Positions 17,732-26,332 of a DNA stretch of 64,000 nucleotides are shown in pieces. This DNA is from Pseudomonas frederiksbergensis (GTDB taxonomy: Bacteria > Pseudomonadota > Gammaproteobacteria > Pseudomonadales > Pseudomonadaceae). The translations under genes and the position numbers were made by a program. The stretch is taken from NCBI RefSeq assembly GCF_003732665.1, contig NZ_MOBP01000021.1, positions 113,976 to 177,975 of the forward strand. The letters run 5' to 3'. The first letter of the stretch is position 1; the number at the start of each line of letters is the position of its first letter. Under the pieces are notes generated by a model. The model was given only the letters and a program-made list of their open reading frames with translations, had not been told where the DNA came from and did no database searches.

Positions 17732-17939
17732 GCCGGGTTCCGAAGTCTCGCCCCATGGGTTTGCGGGGACACAGACGCTAGACGCCACCCGCGCTGGGCG
17801 GATCACAGTTTTGTAGAGGAATGTATCTGGCGCCGGTCCTGATACATGAAGAGGTTTTCGGGACATATCGCCAACACACCGCGCTGGAACACTTTGGGTG
17901 TCTGCTGACCTTGGTCGGCCCTTGTTCCGGAGTGTTGCC

Positions 17940-18563
17940 ATGAATACCTCAATCCCGCGCTACCACGGCTGGTCGCTGTTTGGCCTGTTGTCCTTGCTGG
18001 TGCTGCTGATGACCGGCCTGATCCTGGTGCTCAACCCCGATCTGGTGGAAGCCACCCGCAGCGCCATCCGCGCCACGGCCCGGACTTCGTTTGCACTGTT
18101 TCTCGCGGCGTTTCTGGCGTCTGCATTTGCCGTGCTGGTGCCCTCGCCGTTCACTAAATCCCTGGTGCGCGAGCGACGGTTTATCGGCCTGGCGTTTGCC
18201 TTTTCCCATCTGGTGCATGCGGTATTGATCTACAGCTATGGGCAGTTGAATACGGAGTTCTGGCCGGGACGCACCACCGTCGGCAACATTCCCGGCTCGG
18301 TGGGTTATCTGTTCATTGTGTTGATGGCGCTGACCTCGTTCAAAACCACCGCGAAGATGATCGGCCCCAAGGCCTGGAAGGCCCTGCATGTGACGGGGAT
18401 GTGGGTGATTGCGGCGGTGTTTACCTACTCAAACTTCAAGCGGATACCGATGAGTGCCTGGTATGTGCTGCCGTTCGGGATCATGTGCGCGGCGATTGCG
18501 CTGCGGTGGGTGGGCAAACTCGCGGTGAGGAATAAGCGTAGCCAGCGGGTTGCCTATACCTGA
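17940..18563 (+). CDS. Ferric reductase-like transmembrane protein
   Basis: A 207-residue inner-membrane protein with about six hydrophobic helices and conserved histidines (FSHLVHAVLIY and KALHVTGMW) suitable for heme ligation, as in the MsrQ/YedZ ferric reductase-like domain. It likely carries electrons across the membrane. GGAG lies 7 nt before the ATG. No msrP or flavin domain is adjacent, so the electron partner is unknown. Confidence 0.78.
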   Translation: MNTSIPRYHGWSLFGLLSLLVLLMTGLILVLNPDLVEATRSAIRATARTSFALFLAAFLASAFAVLVPSPFTKSLVRERRFIGLAFAFSHLVHAVLIYSYGQLNTEFWPGRTTVGNIPGSVGYLFIVLMALTSFKTTAKMIGPKAWKALHVTGMWVIAAVFTYSNFKRIPMSAWYVLPFGIMCAAIALRWVGKLAVRNKRSQRVAYT

Positions 18564-18582
18564 AATCCACCACTGTCCCCTC

Positions 18583-18672
18583 TGTGGGAGCGGGCTTGCT
18601 CGCGAAGGCGCAGTGTCAGTCGACATCAATTTGGCTGACACACCGCTTTCGCGAGCAAGCCCGCTCCCACAG
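18583..18672. repeat. REPIN (inverted REP pair)
   Basis: Two inverted GTGGGAGCGGG-type arms around a 40-bp loop, directly after the ferric-reductase-like gene. Confidence 0.93.
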
Positions 18673-18811
18673 GGGAATTTTTGGTGTTTGGGGATTCTGC
18701 GTTTGGCTATGTATCTGAGTGTGTACAACCCCTTCCCAGACACACCAAGGCGTCAAAAGCCCGCCCCCGCGACACACCCCGGATACACCCCATTGATGAA
18801 ATGTGCTGGTC

Positions 18812-18828
18812 GATTGGCGAGGCCAATC
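18812..18828. promoter_or_regulatory. Inverted repeat GATTGGCGAGGCCAATC before doxX
   Basis: Perfect 7-bp arms with a 3-bp spacer, 25 bp before the DoxX start and therefore probably inside its leader. It may be an operator or an RNA hairpin near the ribosome site. Confidence 0.35.
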
Positions 18829-18853
18829 CAAGCCCTCAACGGAGATCAAGCCC

Positions 18854-19369
18854 ATGAACATTGCACTGTCTTCGGCCGTCAAAGGCCTGCACCTGAACCT
18901 CGACCGCGCCGGCAGCTGGATTGCGCCACTGACCCTGCGCATTTTCCTGGCCTGGGAGTTTTTCGAGTCGGGACTGGAGAAATGGAACGGCGAGAACTGG
19001 TTTGCCGATATCCAAGACGCCTTCCCGTTTCCGTTCAACCATGTTTCCGCCCATTTGAACTGGGAGTTGTCGATGTGGGCCGAGCTGATTTGCGCCCTCG
19101 CCCTGCTGGTGGGCCTGGGCACGCGGGTGTCGGCGATCAGCCTGATGGTGGTCACCGTGGTCGCCACCGCCGCTGTCCACTGGCCGGCCGATTGGTCTAC
19201 ATTGAGTGAACTTGCCCAAGGCTACGCCATCACTAATAAGGGTCACGGTAACTTCAAGCTGCCGCTGATCTACCTGGCCGCACTGATGCCGCTGTTATTG
19301 TCCGGTGCCGGCAAGCTCAGCCTTGATGCATTGCTGGCTCGATTCTTCTGGCGTCGTGCTAACCGCTGA
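18854..19369 (+). CDS. DoxX family membrane protein
   Basis: A 171-residue protein with four hydrophobic helices. The family motif LRIFLAWEFFESGLEKWNG follows the first amphipathic stretch, and ELICALALLVGLGTRVSAI forms a later helix. DoxX proteins are poorly characterised quinone-associated or oxidoreductase membrane subunits. An ATG preceded by GGAG (9 nt) is used. It is followed 51 bp later by a GST gene on the same strand, so the two may be cotranscribed with the dienelactone hydrolase. Confidence 0.85.
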   Translation: MNIALSSAVKGLHLNLDRAGSWIAPLTLRIFLAWEFFESGLEKWNGENWFADIQDAFPFPFNHVSAHLNWELSMWAELICALALLVGLGTRVSAISLMVVTVVATAAVHWPADWSTLSELAQGYAITNKGHGNFKLPLIYLAALMPLLLSGAGKLSLDALLARFFWRRANR

Positions 19370-19420
19370 AACGTCAGTGTCTCGATAACTCCCCATAATC
19401 GATAAAAATGGAGCCCGTTC

Positions 19421-20044
19421 ATGAGCCTCACACTGTACGGTTTTGACGGCAGCACTTACGTACGAACAGCCAAGATGCTGCTGGTCGAGAAAGGCGCGGA
19501 TTTCGATCAGGTGCAGGTCAATGTCATCAAAGGCGAACCGCACCTGCCGGAACACCTGGTGCGCCACCCTTTCGGCAAGGTGCCGGTGATCGACCACGAC
19601 GGTTTCCGGATCATCGAAACCGCGGCGATCATGGCCTATCTGGATGAAGTGCTGCCCGGCCCGTCGCTGACCCCGGACAACGCCCATGACCGCGCCCGTA
19701 ATCACATGGCCATGAGCATTTACGACGCCTATGGTTACGGCGCCTTGGTCTCGGTGTTCGGGTTTCACTTGTTTCCTGATTTCATCGGCGGGCAGAATGA
19801 GGACTCGCGGCGCAAAGGCATCGAAAATGCCAAGCGTGTCATCCGCGAATTGATGAAGATCAAAGGTAATGATCCGTTCATCGCCGGGCTCAACCCAAGT
19901 TTCAGCGATTTCTACCTGGCCCCGGCCTGTGCCTATATCGCGATTACACCGGATGCAGCGCAAGTGTTCGCCGTGGACGGTTTCGCCGAATGGTGGAAAC
20001 GTCTGCAGGCCTTGCCAAGTTTCCAGGCGACTATCCCGCAATAA
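19421..20044 (+). CDS. Glutathione S-transferase family protein
   Basis: A 207-residue GST. N-terminal thioredoxin fold with YGFDGSTYVRTAKMLLVEKG, the cis-proline motif GKVPVIDHDG and glutathione-binding ETAAIMAYLDE; helical C-terminal domain with NPSFSDFYLAPACAY. The gene lies between doxX and a dienelactone hydrolase with short spacers (51 and 33 bp), suggesting a small detoxification operon. Confidence 0.9.
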   Translation: MSLTLYGFDGSTYVRTAKMLLVEKGADFDQVQVNVIKGEPHLPEHLVRHPFGKVPVIDHDGFRIIETAAIMAYLDEVLPGPSLTPDNAHDRARNHMAMSIYDAYGYGALVSVFGFHLFPDFIGGQNEDSRRKGIENAKRVIRELMKIKGNDPFIAGLNPSFSDFYLAPACAYIAITPDAAQVFAVDGFAEWWKRLQALPSFQATIPQ

Positions 20045-20077
20045 ATCCAACTTTCACTGACGAAGACAGGAGCCACC

Positions 20078-20776
20078 ATGAGCGTGACCACCCAATGGAT
20101 CGAGATCGACAGCCCCGAAGGTAAATTCGGTGCTTACCTGGCGATTCCCCATACCCAAAAAGGTCCGGGGATTGTGTTGATCCAGGAGATCTTCGGCGTC
20201 AACGAACACATCCGCTCGGTCGCCGAGCAATACGCCGCCGACGGCTACCTGGTGATCGCACCGGACCTGTTCTGGCGCAGCGGCCCGCGCATCGAACTGA
20301 CCTATGACGAAGCCGGCTGGAAACGCGCGGTTGAACTGATGAATGCCACCGACGTGAACGCGGCCCAGGCTGACATCAAATTGGCCATCGACGCCCTGCA
20401 AGCCCAACCGGGCCTGGATGGCGGCATCGCTTCCATCGGTTACTGCTTTGGCGGCCTGCTGTCGTACCACACCGCCGCCAACGGTTTCGTCGACGTGGCC
20501 ATCGCCTATTACGGCGGCGGCATCCAGAACCAATTGGACCGTGCCGATGAAATCCAGGTGCCGATTCTGATGCACTTCGGCGAAGCGGACAGCCACATTC
20601 CATTGGAAGCCGTGGAGAAAATCGCCGAGCGTTTCGACACTAACGACAATGTGGAGATCGTGGTTTATCCGGAAGCCGAGCATGGTTTCAACTGCTCACA
20701 CCGCGAGAGCTACAACCAGCGTGCAGCGGTCGAGGCCCATGGCAATACCCTGATCTTCCTGGGCATGGAACTCTAA
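20078..20776 (+). CDS. Dienelactone hydrolase family protein
   Basis: A 232-residue alpha/beta hydrolase. The catalytic triad is visible at positions matching classical dienelactone hydrolases: Cys123 in GYCFGG, Asp171 in FGEADSHIP and His202 in AEHGFNC. Such enzymes open dienelactones in chlorocatechol breakdown, but many chromosomal copies have other ester substrates. No other chloroaromatic genes are nearby. AGGAG precedes the ATG. Confidence 0.92.
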   Translation: MSVTTQWIEIDSPEGKFGAYLAIPHTQKGPGIVLIQEIFGVNEHIRSVAEQYAADGYLVIAPDLFWRSGPRIELTYDEAGWKRAVELMNATDVNAAQADIKLAIDALQAQPGLDGGIASIGYCFGGLLSYHTAANGFVDVAIAYYGGGIQNQLDRADEIQVPILMHFGEADSHIPLEAVEKIAERFDTNDNVEIVVYPEAEHGFNCSHRESYNQRAAVEAHGNTLIFLGMEL

Positions 20777-20795
20777 ACCCCAGCGCAACCCCCCC

Positions 20796-20885
20796 TGTGG
20801 GAGCGGGCTTGCTCGCGAAGGCGTCAGTCCAGTCGACAAATATGTTGCCTGACACACCGCTTTCGCGAGCAAGCCCGCTCCCACA
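20796..20885. repeat. REPIN (inverted REP pair)
   Basis: An inverted pair of REP arms after the dienelactone hydrolase. The remaining gap up to 21094 holds the candidate promoter at 21020 and nothing else that I recognise. Confidence 0.93.
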
Positions 20886-21019
20886 TTTTTTTTGAGCATC
20901 AACAGATTTGCGTTTCTTCCTCCGAGAACAGCAACGCGATGCTGTAGATCGCCTTCGTCTGCCGCGCTGTTCGCCCTCTCGAACGCCGCCGCCAACCTGA
21001 AGAAAATTTCATTTTTCGC

Positions 21020-21048
21020 GGGACCAATCTTTTCCCGATTCGACGTCC
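21020..21048 (+). promoter_or_regulatory. Possible ECF sigma-type promoter
   Basis: GGGACC (21020-21025) and CGTCC (21044-21048) are spaced 18 bp apart, resembling the AACC / CGTC elements of ECF sigma factor promoters. It lies 47 bp before the first of two YXWGXW genes, which in Pseudomonas often accompany ECF sigma regulons. Confidence 0.35.
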
Positions 21049-21094
21049 AATGGATCAACACCATCCACTTTCGGATGCGGCCTGAGGAGTTGTC

Positions 21095-21415
21095 ATGAAC
21101 GCTGTGCGCCCCCTGATCAAGTTGCGGCATTGGTTGCTCGTCCCCCTGGCGCTGGCCGCGCTGGCGAGCACGCCGGCGTTCGCCCAGCCCGAGATCATCA
21201 TTCGCCAGGCGCCGCCACCCGTGCGCATGGAACCGGTGCCCATGGCCCGTCCCGGCTATGCCTGGGACAACGGCCACTGGCGCTGGGACGGTCGCGGTTA
21301 TGTCTGGGAGCCCGGTCATTGGCAGCGCATGCACCACGGCGGACGCTGGATGCCGGGGCATTGGGAAGCACGTGGGCCGAACTGGTACTGGATCGAAGGT
21401 CGCTGGGTGCGCTGA
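21095..21415 (+). CDS. YXWGXW-repeat envelope protein
   Basis: A 106-residue protein with a typical signal peptide (hydrophobic core WLLVPLALAALASTPAFA, cleavage after AFA). The mature part consists of Trp/Gly/His repeats such as YAWDNGHWRWDGRGYVW and EPGHW, MPGHW, the YXWGXW pattern. Such proteins are exported and thought to be structural or stress related. GAGGAG precedes the ATG. A related lipoprotein gene follows 73 bp downstream. Confidence 0.85.
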   Translation: MNAVRPLIKLRHWLLVPLALAALASTPAFAQPEIIIRQAPPPVRMEPVPMARPGYAWDNGHWRWDGRGYVWEPGHWQRMHHGGRWMPGHWEARGPNWYWIEGRWVR

Positions 21416-21488
21416 GCCGCCGACCGCTAGACGCTGAATCACCCGTCCGCCATTCAGGCGCGGCGCGTATGGATCAAGGAACCTGCTC

Positions 21489-21701
21489 ATGTCCCGAATC
21501 TTCAAGACCACCCTGATTGCCAGCCTCATGGCGATCACCCTGTCCGGCTGCATCATCGAACCGGCCCGACCGCACCGACCGCCACCGCGAGTGGAAATGG
21601 TCCCGGTGATGCCGGCACCGGGTTATCACTGGGTGGCCGGGCAGTATCGTTGGGCTCACAACGAATGGGTGTGGGTGCCGGGGCATTGGAAAGGGTATTG
21701 A
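21489..21701 (+). CDS. Small YXWGXW-repeat lipoprotein
   Basis: A 70-residue lipoprotein: signal peptide ending in the lipobox LSGC at Cys21, a proline/arginine linker and two Trp repeats (GYHWVAGQYRW and WVWVPGHW). It resembles the preceding gene in repeat type, so the pair probably forms one unit. CAAGGAACC lies about 8-11 nt before the ATG. Confidence 0.82.
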   Translation: MSRIFKTTLIASLMAITLSGCIIEPARPHRPPPRVEMVPVMPAPGYHWVAGQYRWAHNEWVWVPGHWKGY

Positions 21702-21717
21702 GTAGAGGCTGAAGGCC

Positions 21718-21940
21718 CTTTCGCGAGCAGGCTCGCTCCCACAAAGGATTTGTGAGTGCCACAGAATCAATGTGGGAGCGGGCTTGCTCGCGAAGAGGGC
21801 ATGTCAGTCACTGTAGAAGTTGCCTGATACGCCGCCTTCGCGAGCAAGCCCGCTCCCACAGGGGTTCGGTGGTGTGCGTGAATTTCAGGTGCAACACCCA
21901 TCCAGTGTGGGAGCGAGCCTGCTCGCGAAGGCGGACTGAC
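21718..21940. repeat. REP cluster: one arm, one REPIN, one arm
   Basis: A single right-hand arm ends near 21743, a full inverted pair occupies about 21770-21862, and a left-hand arm lies at about 21905-21932. The rest of the gap to 22074 shows no recognisable gene. Confidence 0.88.
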
Positions 21941-22074
21941 GTTCACCGCAGAAATCGAAGCCTGCCCGCCCACCCATCATTTCTCTCGATCATTTACATC
22001 ACGAATGCGAATTTTTCATTTGCCCCCGACCTGTTCAGGATGGCACCACCTAAAACAGCTCGGACGACTTCCTC

Positions 22075-22143
22075 ATGAATTTCAATCTGGCGATTGCCTG
22101 TCTTATCGTGGTGTCCTTCGCCATTGCGCTGGGTCACGCCTGA
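22075..22143 (+). CDS. Possible 22-residue membrane peptide
   Basis: A very short frame starting MNFNLAIACLIVV and ending ALGHA, almost entirely one hydrophobic helix. It ends 4 bp before the stop of the convergent hydrolase. The Shine-Dalgarno is weak (GGAC at about 11 nt). The composition is typical of small single-pass membrane proteins, but it may be chance. Confidence 0.3.
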   Translation: MNFNLAIACLIVVSFAIALGHA

Positions 22144-22147
22144 AGCG

Positions 22148-22771
22148 CTATTTCGCCGACCCGTCATGGGGTTTGTAGAACGTGAACAAGCCGATCTGGG
22201 CGGTCTTGATGTATTCACGGGCCCAATCCGGCTTGACCGTCTTGTCATGGAAATACATCGCGCCGTGGGTGCGATCCGGTAGTTGCTTGTTCAGCGCCTT
22301 GCGCGCGATTTCCTTGGCCAGCGCGTAAGGGACATCTTCCTGAGCCGTGTCCGGCTTGCCATCGCACCACCAGGAAAACTGGCAGGCATGTTTTTCCGAG
22401 CCCTGCTTGACGATCCCGCACACCGTATCCGGAAAACCCTCGTGCCCGAGGCGATTCATCACTACGTTGGCCACCGCTTCCATGTCGGCGGAGTCCTTGC
22501 CCTTGGCTTCCCAGTAAATACTGCGGGCCAGGCAGGTGATGGCTTCGTCCAGCGGCGCGGTGCCGGCCGGGTCTACCGCCTGGACTTCCGACTGGGTGAT
22601 GGTCTCGCCCTTTTTCGGTGCCGGGGCCGCGCTGCCCTTGTCGGCGGCTTTCTCTTCCAGCACCTGGGCCTTATCCACGGCCACTTCTTTTTTCTGTTCC
22701 TGATCGTCAGCGAAAACCTGGCCTGCAACCAGGGTGATAGCAAGGCAGGCGGCTATCCACGGGAAACGCAT
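22148..22771 (-). CDS. Secreted cell wall hydrolase (SleB/Hydrolase_2 type)
   Basis: A 207-residue exported protein. Signal peptide MRFPWIAACLAITLVAGQVFA, then a Lys/Glu/Ala-rich linker (about residues 22-70), then the hydrolase domain with the family motif LARSIYWEAKGKDSADMEAVANVVMNRL and later CQFSWWCDG. Proteins of this family cleave peptidoglycan glycan strands (lytic transglycosylase-type). The catalytic Glu is probably that of YWEAKG. Confidence 0.87.
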   Translation of the reverse strand: MRFPWIAACLAITLVAGQVFADDQEQKKEVAVDKAQVLEEKAADKGSAAPAPKKGETITQSEVQAVDPAGTAPLDEAITCLARSIYWEAKGKDSADMEAVANVVMNRLGHEGFPDTVCGIVKQGSEKHACQFSWWCDGKPDTAQEDVPYALAKEIARKALNKQLPDRTHGAMYFHDKTVKPDWAREYIKTAQIGLFTFYKPHDGSAK

Positions 22772-22923
22772 GATGGGCGGCTCTGTAGGACGTCGACGAG
22801 CGACTTCGCTACAGTGTAGCCGGCAAATCGTTCCAATAGGCCGACGGCAAACCGCAAAAAGCCGCTGCCCTTAACGGGAAGAAATCGCGCATCATGGGCG
22901 CAGTCCGTTCAAGGGGGATTTTC

Positions 22924-23775
22924 ATGCGCGTTCTGTCATCCGTTTTGTCTGTAACCGGGTTGTCGCTGGGCCTGTTCTTTGCCACCACGGCCATGGCCAC
23001 CGACGAGACGCAACTGGTTCAGTCGATCAATAGCTATCGCAGCCAGGTGCAGCGTTGTGGCGGCCAGGTGTCGTCGGAGCTGCCGCCGCTGGCCGCCGAT
23101 CCGCGCCTGATCTTGCCCGCCAGTGGCTTCATCGACCTGCAACAAGCCATGGCGCAGGCGAAATATCCGATGGTCAATGTGCAGGCGATCACCCTGTCCG
23201 GGCCGCGTGATGCAACGTCGGCCATGAAGGCGGTGCAGGAAAGCTTTTGCCAGGTTGTGCTGAACCCGCAATTCATTGATGTCGGGGTCAGTCACTCAGG
23301 CTCGGAATGGCGCATCGTACTCGCCCGTCCGCTCCTGAGCGCACGTCTGGGCGATGCGGCCGCCGAGGGGCAGAAACTGCTGGAACTGCTCAACGCCGCC
23401 CGCGCCCAACCGCGCCAATGCGGCGGCCAACCGTTCGCCGCCACCACGCCGCTGGCCTGGAACGCCACGCTGGGCGCCGCTGCCGAAACCCACAGCCGCG
23501 ACATGGCCAACAACAACTACTTCGATCACAAGGGCCGCGACGGCAGCACCCCCGGCGACCGCGCGGAACTGGGCGGCTACATCGCCCAGCAGATCGGCGA
23601 AAACATCGCCGCCGGGCAAGACACCCCGCGCAAAGTGGTCGATGGCTGGCTCGGCAGCCCCGGGCATTGCGCCAATTTGATGAACCCGCAATTCCGCGAA
23701 TTGGGCGCGGCCTATGCGGTCGATCCGAAAAGTGATGGCGGAATCTACTGGACGGCGATGTTCGGCACCCAGTAA
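22924..23775 (+). CDS. Secreted CAP (SCP/PR-1) protein with a degenerate duplicate domain
   Basis: A 283-residue exported protein with a signal peptide ending TTAMA. The C-terminal half (from about residue 150) is a bacterial CAP domain with conserved His/Glu residues in ETHSRDMANNNYFDHKGRDGSTPGDRA and GENIAAG plus GSPGHCANLMNP. The N-terminal half starts with a related segment (NSYRSQVQRCGGQ against NAARAQPRQCGGQ) but lacks those motifs, suggesting an internal duplication. GGGGGA precedes the chosen ATG. Function unknown. Confidence 0.88.
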   Translation: MRVLSSVLSVTGLSLGLFFATTAMATDETQLVQSINSYRSQVQRCGGQVSSELPPLAADPRLILPASGFIDLQQAMAQAKYPMVNVQAITLSGPRDATSAMKAVQESFCQVVLNPQFIDVGVSHSGSEWRIVLARPLLSARLGDAAAEGQKLLELLNAARAQPRQCGGQPFAATTPLAWNATLGAAAETHSRDMANNNYFDHKGRDGSTPGDRAELGGYIAQQIGENIAAGQDTPRKVVDGWLGSPGHCANLMNPQFRELGAAYAVDPKSDGGIYWTAMFGTQ

Positions 23776-23794
23776 CCGCCCGCCACATTCCCCC

Positions 23795-23957
23795 TGTAGG
23801 AGCAAAGCTTGCTCGCGATAGCGATCTGTCAGTCACAGCCATACTGGATGTGCCGTCGCGTTCGCGAGCAAGCTTTGCTCCTACAGCGATAGCGATCTGT
23901 CAGTCACAGCCGTACTGGATGTGCCGTCGCCTTCGCGAGCAAGCTTTGCTCCTACAG
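23795..23957. repeat. REP variant cluster (TGTAGGAGCAAAGCTTGCTCGCG arms)
   Basis: One left arm and two right arms with the same 63-bp loop sequence (AGCGATCTGTCAGTCACAGCC) duplicated. The arms are the TGTAGGAGCAAAGC variant, not GTGGGAGCGGG. It lies just upstream of the chrA-like gene. Confidence 0.9.
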
Positions 23958-24065
23958 CGATGGCGGTATATCCGTCACATCATTGCTGGATGTGCCGCCG
24001 ACTACCCGAATCGGCGCTTCACCGCTACTGTTAGCAGCTCGCAGTCGTTGAAAAAGGCTCACCTC

Positions 24066-25400
24066 TTGCGCGACGCACTCGCAAAACCCCAACCCATCCC
24101 CCTGCGCGAAGCCTTCCTGTTCTGGCTCAAGCTCGGCTTGATCAGTTTCGGCGGCCCGGCCGGGCAGATTTCGATCATGCATCAGGAACTCGTCGAGCGG
24201 CGGCGCTGGATTTCCGAGCGACGGTTTCTGCATGCGCTCAACTATTGCATGCTGCTGCCCGGCCCGGAGGCGCAACAATTGGCGACCTACATCGGCTGGC
24301 TGATGCACCGCACCTGGGGCGGCGTGATGGCCGGCGGGCTGTTTGTGTTGCCGTCGCTGTTTATCCTGATCGGGTTGTCGTGGCTGTACATCGCGTTCGG
24401 GGATGTGCCGGTGGTGGCGGGCGTGTTTTATGGAATCAAGCCTGCGATCACCGCGATTGTGCTGCAGGCCGCCCATCGCATCGGCTCCCGGGCGCTGAAG
24501 AACAACTGGCTGTGGGGCATCGCGGCGGCGTCGTTCGTTGCCATCTTCGCCTTCAATGTGCCGTTTCCGTTGATTGTGTTGGGCGCGGCGCTCATCGGCT
24601 ATGTCGGCGGACGCCTGGCCCCGGGCAAGTTCAGCCATGGCGGCCACCGCGCGGCGCAAACTTCCTATGGCCCGGCGCTGATCGATGACGACACCCCGAC
24701 ACCCGAACATGCGCGTTTCAGCGCAATAAAATTGCTGCGCCTGGCCGTCATCGGCGCGGTGTTATGGCTGGTGCCGATGGGTCTGCTCACCCTGCTGTTC
24801 GGCTGGGACGGCACCTTGACCCAGATGGGCTGGTTCTTCACCAAAGCCGCGCTGCTGACCTTCGGCGGTGCCTACGCCGTGCTGCCCTACGTGTATCAGG
24901 GCGCGGTCGGGCACTACGGCTGGCTGACGCCGACGCAAATGATCGATGGCCTGGCGCTGGGCGAAACCACCCCAGGGCCGCTGATCATGGTGGTGGCCTT
25001 CGTCGCATTTGTCGGTGCTTATGTGCAGCAGGTGTTCGGCGCCGACCACGTGTTTTTCGCCGGCGCCCTCGCCGCCACGCTGGTGACCTGGTTCACTTTC
25101 CTGCCTTCGTTCCTGTTCATCCTCGCCGGCGGGCCGCTGGTGGAGTCGACCCACAACGAACTGAAATTCACCGCACCCCTGACCGCGATCACGGCCGCCG
25201 TGGTCGGGGTGATTCTCAACCTCGCGTGCTTCTTCGGTTACCACGTGCTCTGGCCGAGCGGCTTCAGCGGCCACCTCGACTGGCCTTCGGCGCTGCTGGC
25301 GCTGGCGGCGGCGATTGCCTTGTTTCGCTTCAAGCGCGGGGTGATTGAAGTACTGATCGGCTGCGCCCTGATCGGGTTGGCCGTGCATCTGTTGCGCTGA
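24066..25400 (+). CDS. chrA: Chromate transporter ChrA
   Basis: A roughly 444-residue two-domain CHR-family membrane protein. The two homologous halves begin with LGLISFGGPAGQISIMHQELVERRRW and ALLTFGGAYAVLPYVYQGAV, and the second half has LGETTPGPLIMV. It pumps chromate out of the cytoplasm. No ATG fits; the frame is open upstream into REP sequence, so I use TTG at 24066 preceded by AAAAAGG. Another TTG at 24048 is possible. No chrB regulator is adjacent. Confidence 0.88.
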   Translation: MRDALAKPQPIPLREAFLFWLKLGLISFGGPAGQISIMHQELVERRRWISERRFLHALNYCMLLPGPEAQQLATYIGWLMHRTWGGVMAGGLFVLPSLFILIGLSWLYIAFGDVPVVAGVFYGIKPAITAIVLQAAHRIGSRALKNNWLWGIAAASFVAIFAFNVPFPLIVLGAALIGYVGGRLAPGKFSHGGHRAAQTSYGPALIDDDTPTPEHARFSAIKLLRLAVIGAVLWLVPMGLLTLLFGWDGTLTQMGWFFTKAALLTFGGAYAVLPYVYQGAVGHYGWLTPTQMIDGLALGETTPGPLIMVVAFVAFVGAYVQQVFGADHVFFAGALAATLVTWFTFLPSFLFILAGGPLVESTHNELKFTAPLTAITAAVVGVILNLACFFGYHVLWPSGFSGHLDWPSALLALAAAIALFRFKRGVIEVLIGCALIGLAVHLLR

Positions 25401-25403
25401 CCG

Positions 25404-26189
25404 TTACAGCGCGGTGTCTTGCTGCACCACGTCGATCCCCAGCCGCTGGTAATCCTCGACATTGCCCGAGGCCAGATACCGCTCGGTGATCAGCGTCTGG
25501 ATGCGTCGGCACGGCGCCACGACGAACGGCTCCACCGCACCCAGTTTGTCCGCCGTGGAAACCGCCACCACATGGGCCGCGCTGTCGAGCATTGCCTGCT
25601 TCACCGGCACTTCATCGAAGTGCAACGAGCTGATGCCGACGTCGGGATGAATCGCACAGACGCCGGTGAACAGCAGATCCGCCTTGATCCCCTGGAACAG
25701 TCGCAGCGTCTCATGCCCGCTGGCCGACATCGTTGCCGGATTCAGTTGACCACCGGCCAGGATCACCTTGATGCCTTTGAACTCGGCCAGGGTGATCGCG
25801 ATCATCGGCGAAGCGGTGACAGCGGTGATAACAATGTCCGCAGGCAACGACCGGGCAATCTGCAACGTGGTGGAGCCCGAATCGAAAATCACAATCTGGC
25901 CGTTCTTCACGTACCGCGCCGCGAGTTGCGCCAAGTGGGATTTCACCTCATCGGTTTCGCTGACCCGAGTGAAGAAATCCTTGCCCGTGTCCTTGGGCCG
26001 CGGCAACGCCCCACCGTGCACCCGCTGGACCAGGCCAGCAGTGTCCAGCTCTGCCAAGTCGCGGCGGATGGTGTCTTCGGAGACGGAGAAATGCTGGCTC
26101 AACTCGGACGCCATGACCTTGCCGTCACGTTCGAGGATCAAGAGGATTTTTTGCCGGCGCAGGGAAGGAAGCTCGATGGCGGTATGCAT
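25404..26189 (-). CDS. DeoR/GlpR family transcriptional regulator
   Basis: A 261-residue regulator. The N-terminal DeoR HTH is RRQKILLILERDGKVMASELSQHFSVSEDTIRRDLAELDTAGLVQRVHGGA. The C-terminal DeoR sugar-phosphate sensor domain contains IVIFDSGSTTLQIARSL and the terminal VSTADKLG region. It probably senses a phosphorylated sugar. Its stop codon lies 3 bp from the convergent chrA stop, so there is no obvious target next to it except possibly sequences upstream at 26190-26332, which hold no gene. Confidence 0.9.
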   Translation of the reverse strand: MHTAIELPSLRRQKILLILERDGKVMASELSQHFSVSEDTIRRDLAELDTAGLVQRVHGGALPRPKDTGKDFFTRVSETDEVKSHLAQLAARYVKNGQIVIFDSGSTTLQIARSLPADIVITAVTASPMIAITLAEFKGIKVILAGGQLNPATMSASGHETLRLFQGIKADLLFTGVCAIHPDVGISSLHFDEVPVKQAMLDSAAHVVAVSTADKLGAVEPFVVAPCRRIQTLITERYLASGNVEDYQRLGIDVVQQDTAL

Positions 26190-26332
26190 GATTTTGCCTG
26201 ATCTTGCGGGTTTGTGCGAGATTAGCCAAAGCCCTGCATAAATACAATCCAGTGGCCTAATGCCGATAGCTAAGCCCGCCACCGGTTACTCGTCACAGCT
26301 ACAACTCTACTGACCCTTTTCAAACCGCCCTC

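Noticed and set aside
17732..17941. 70-residue N-terminal extension of glutaminase
   Set aside because: It overlaps the divergent promoter and has no resemblance to the family; the 302-residue form has normal length.
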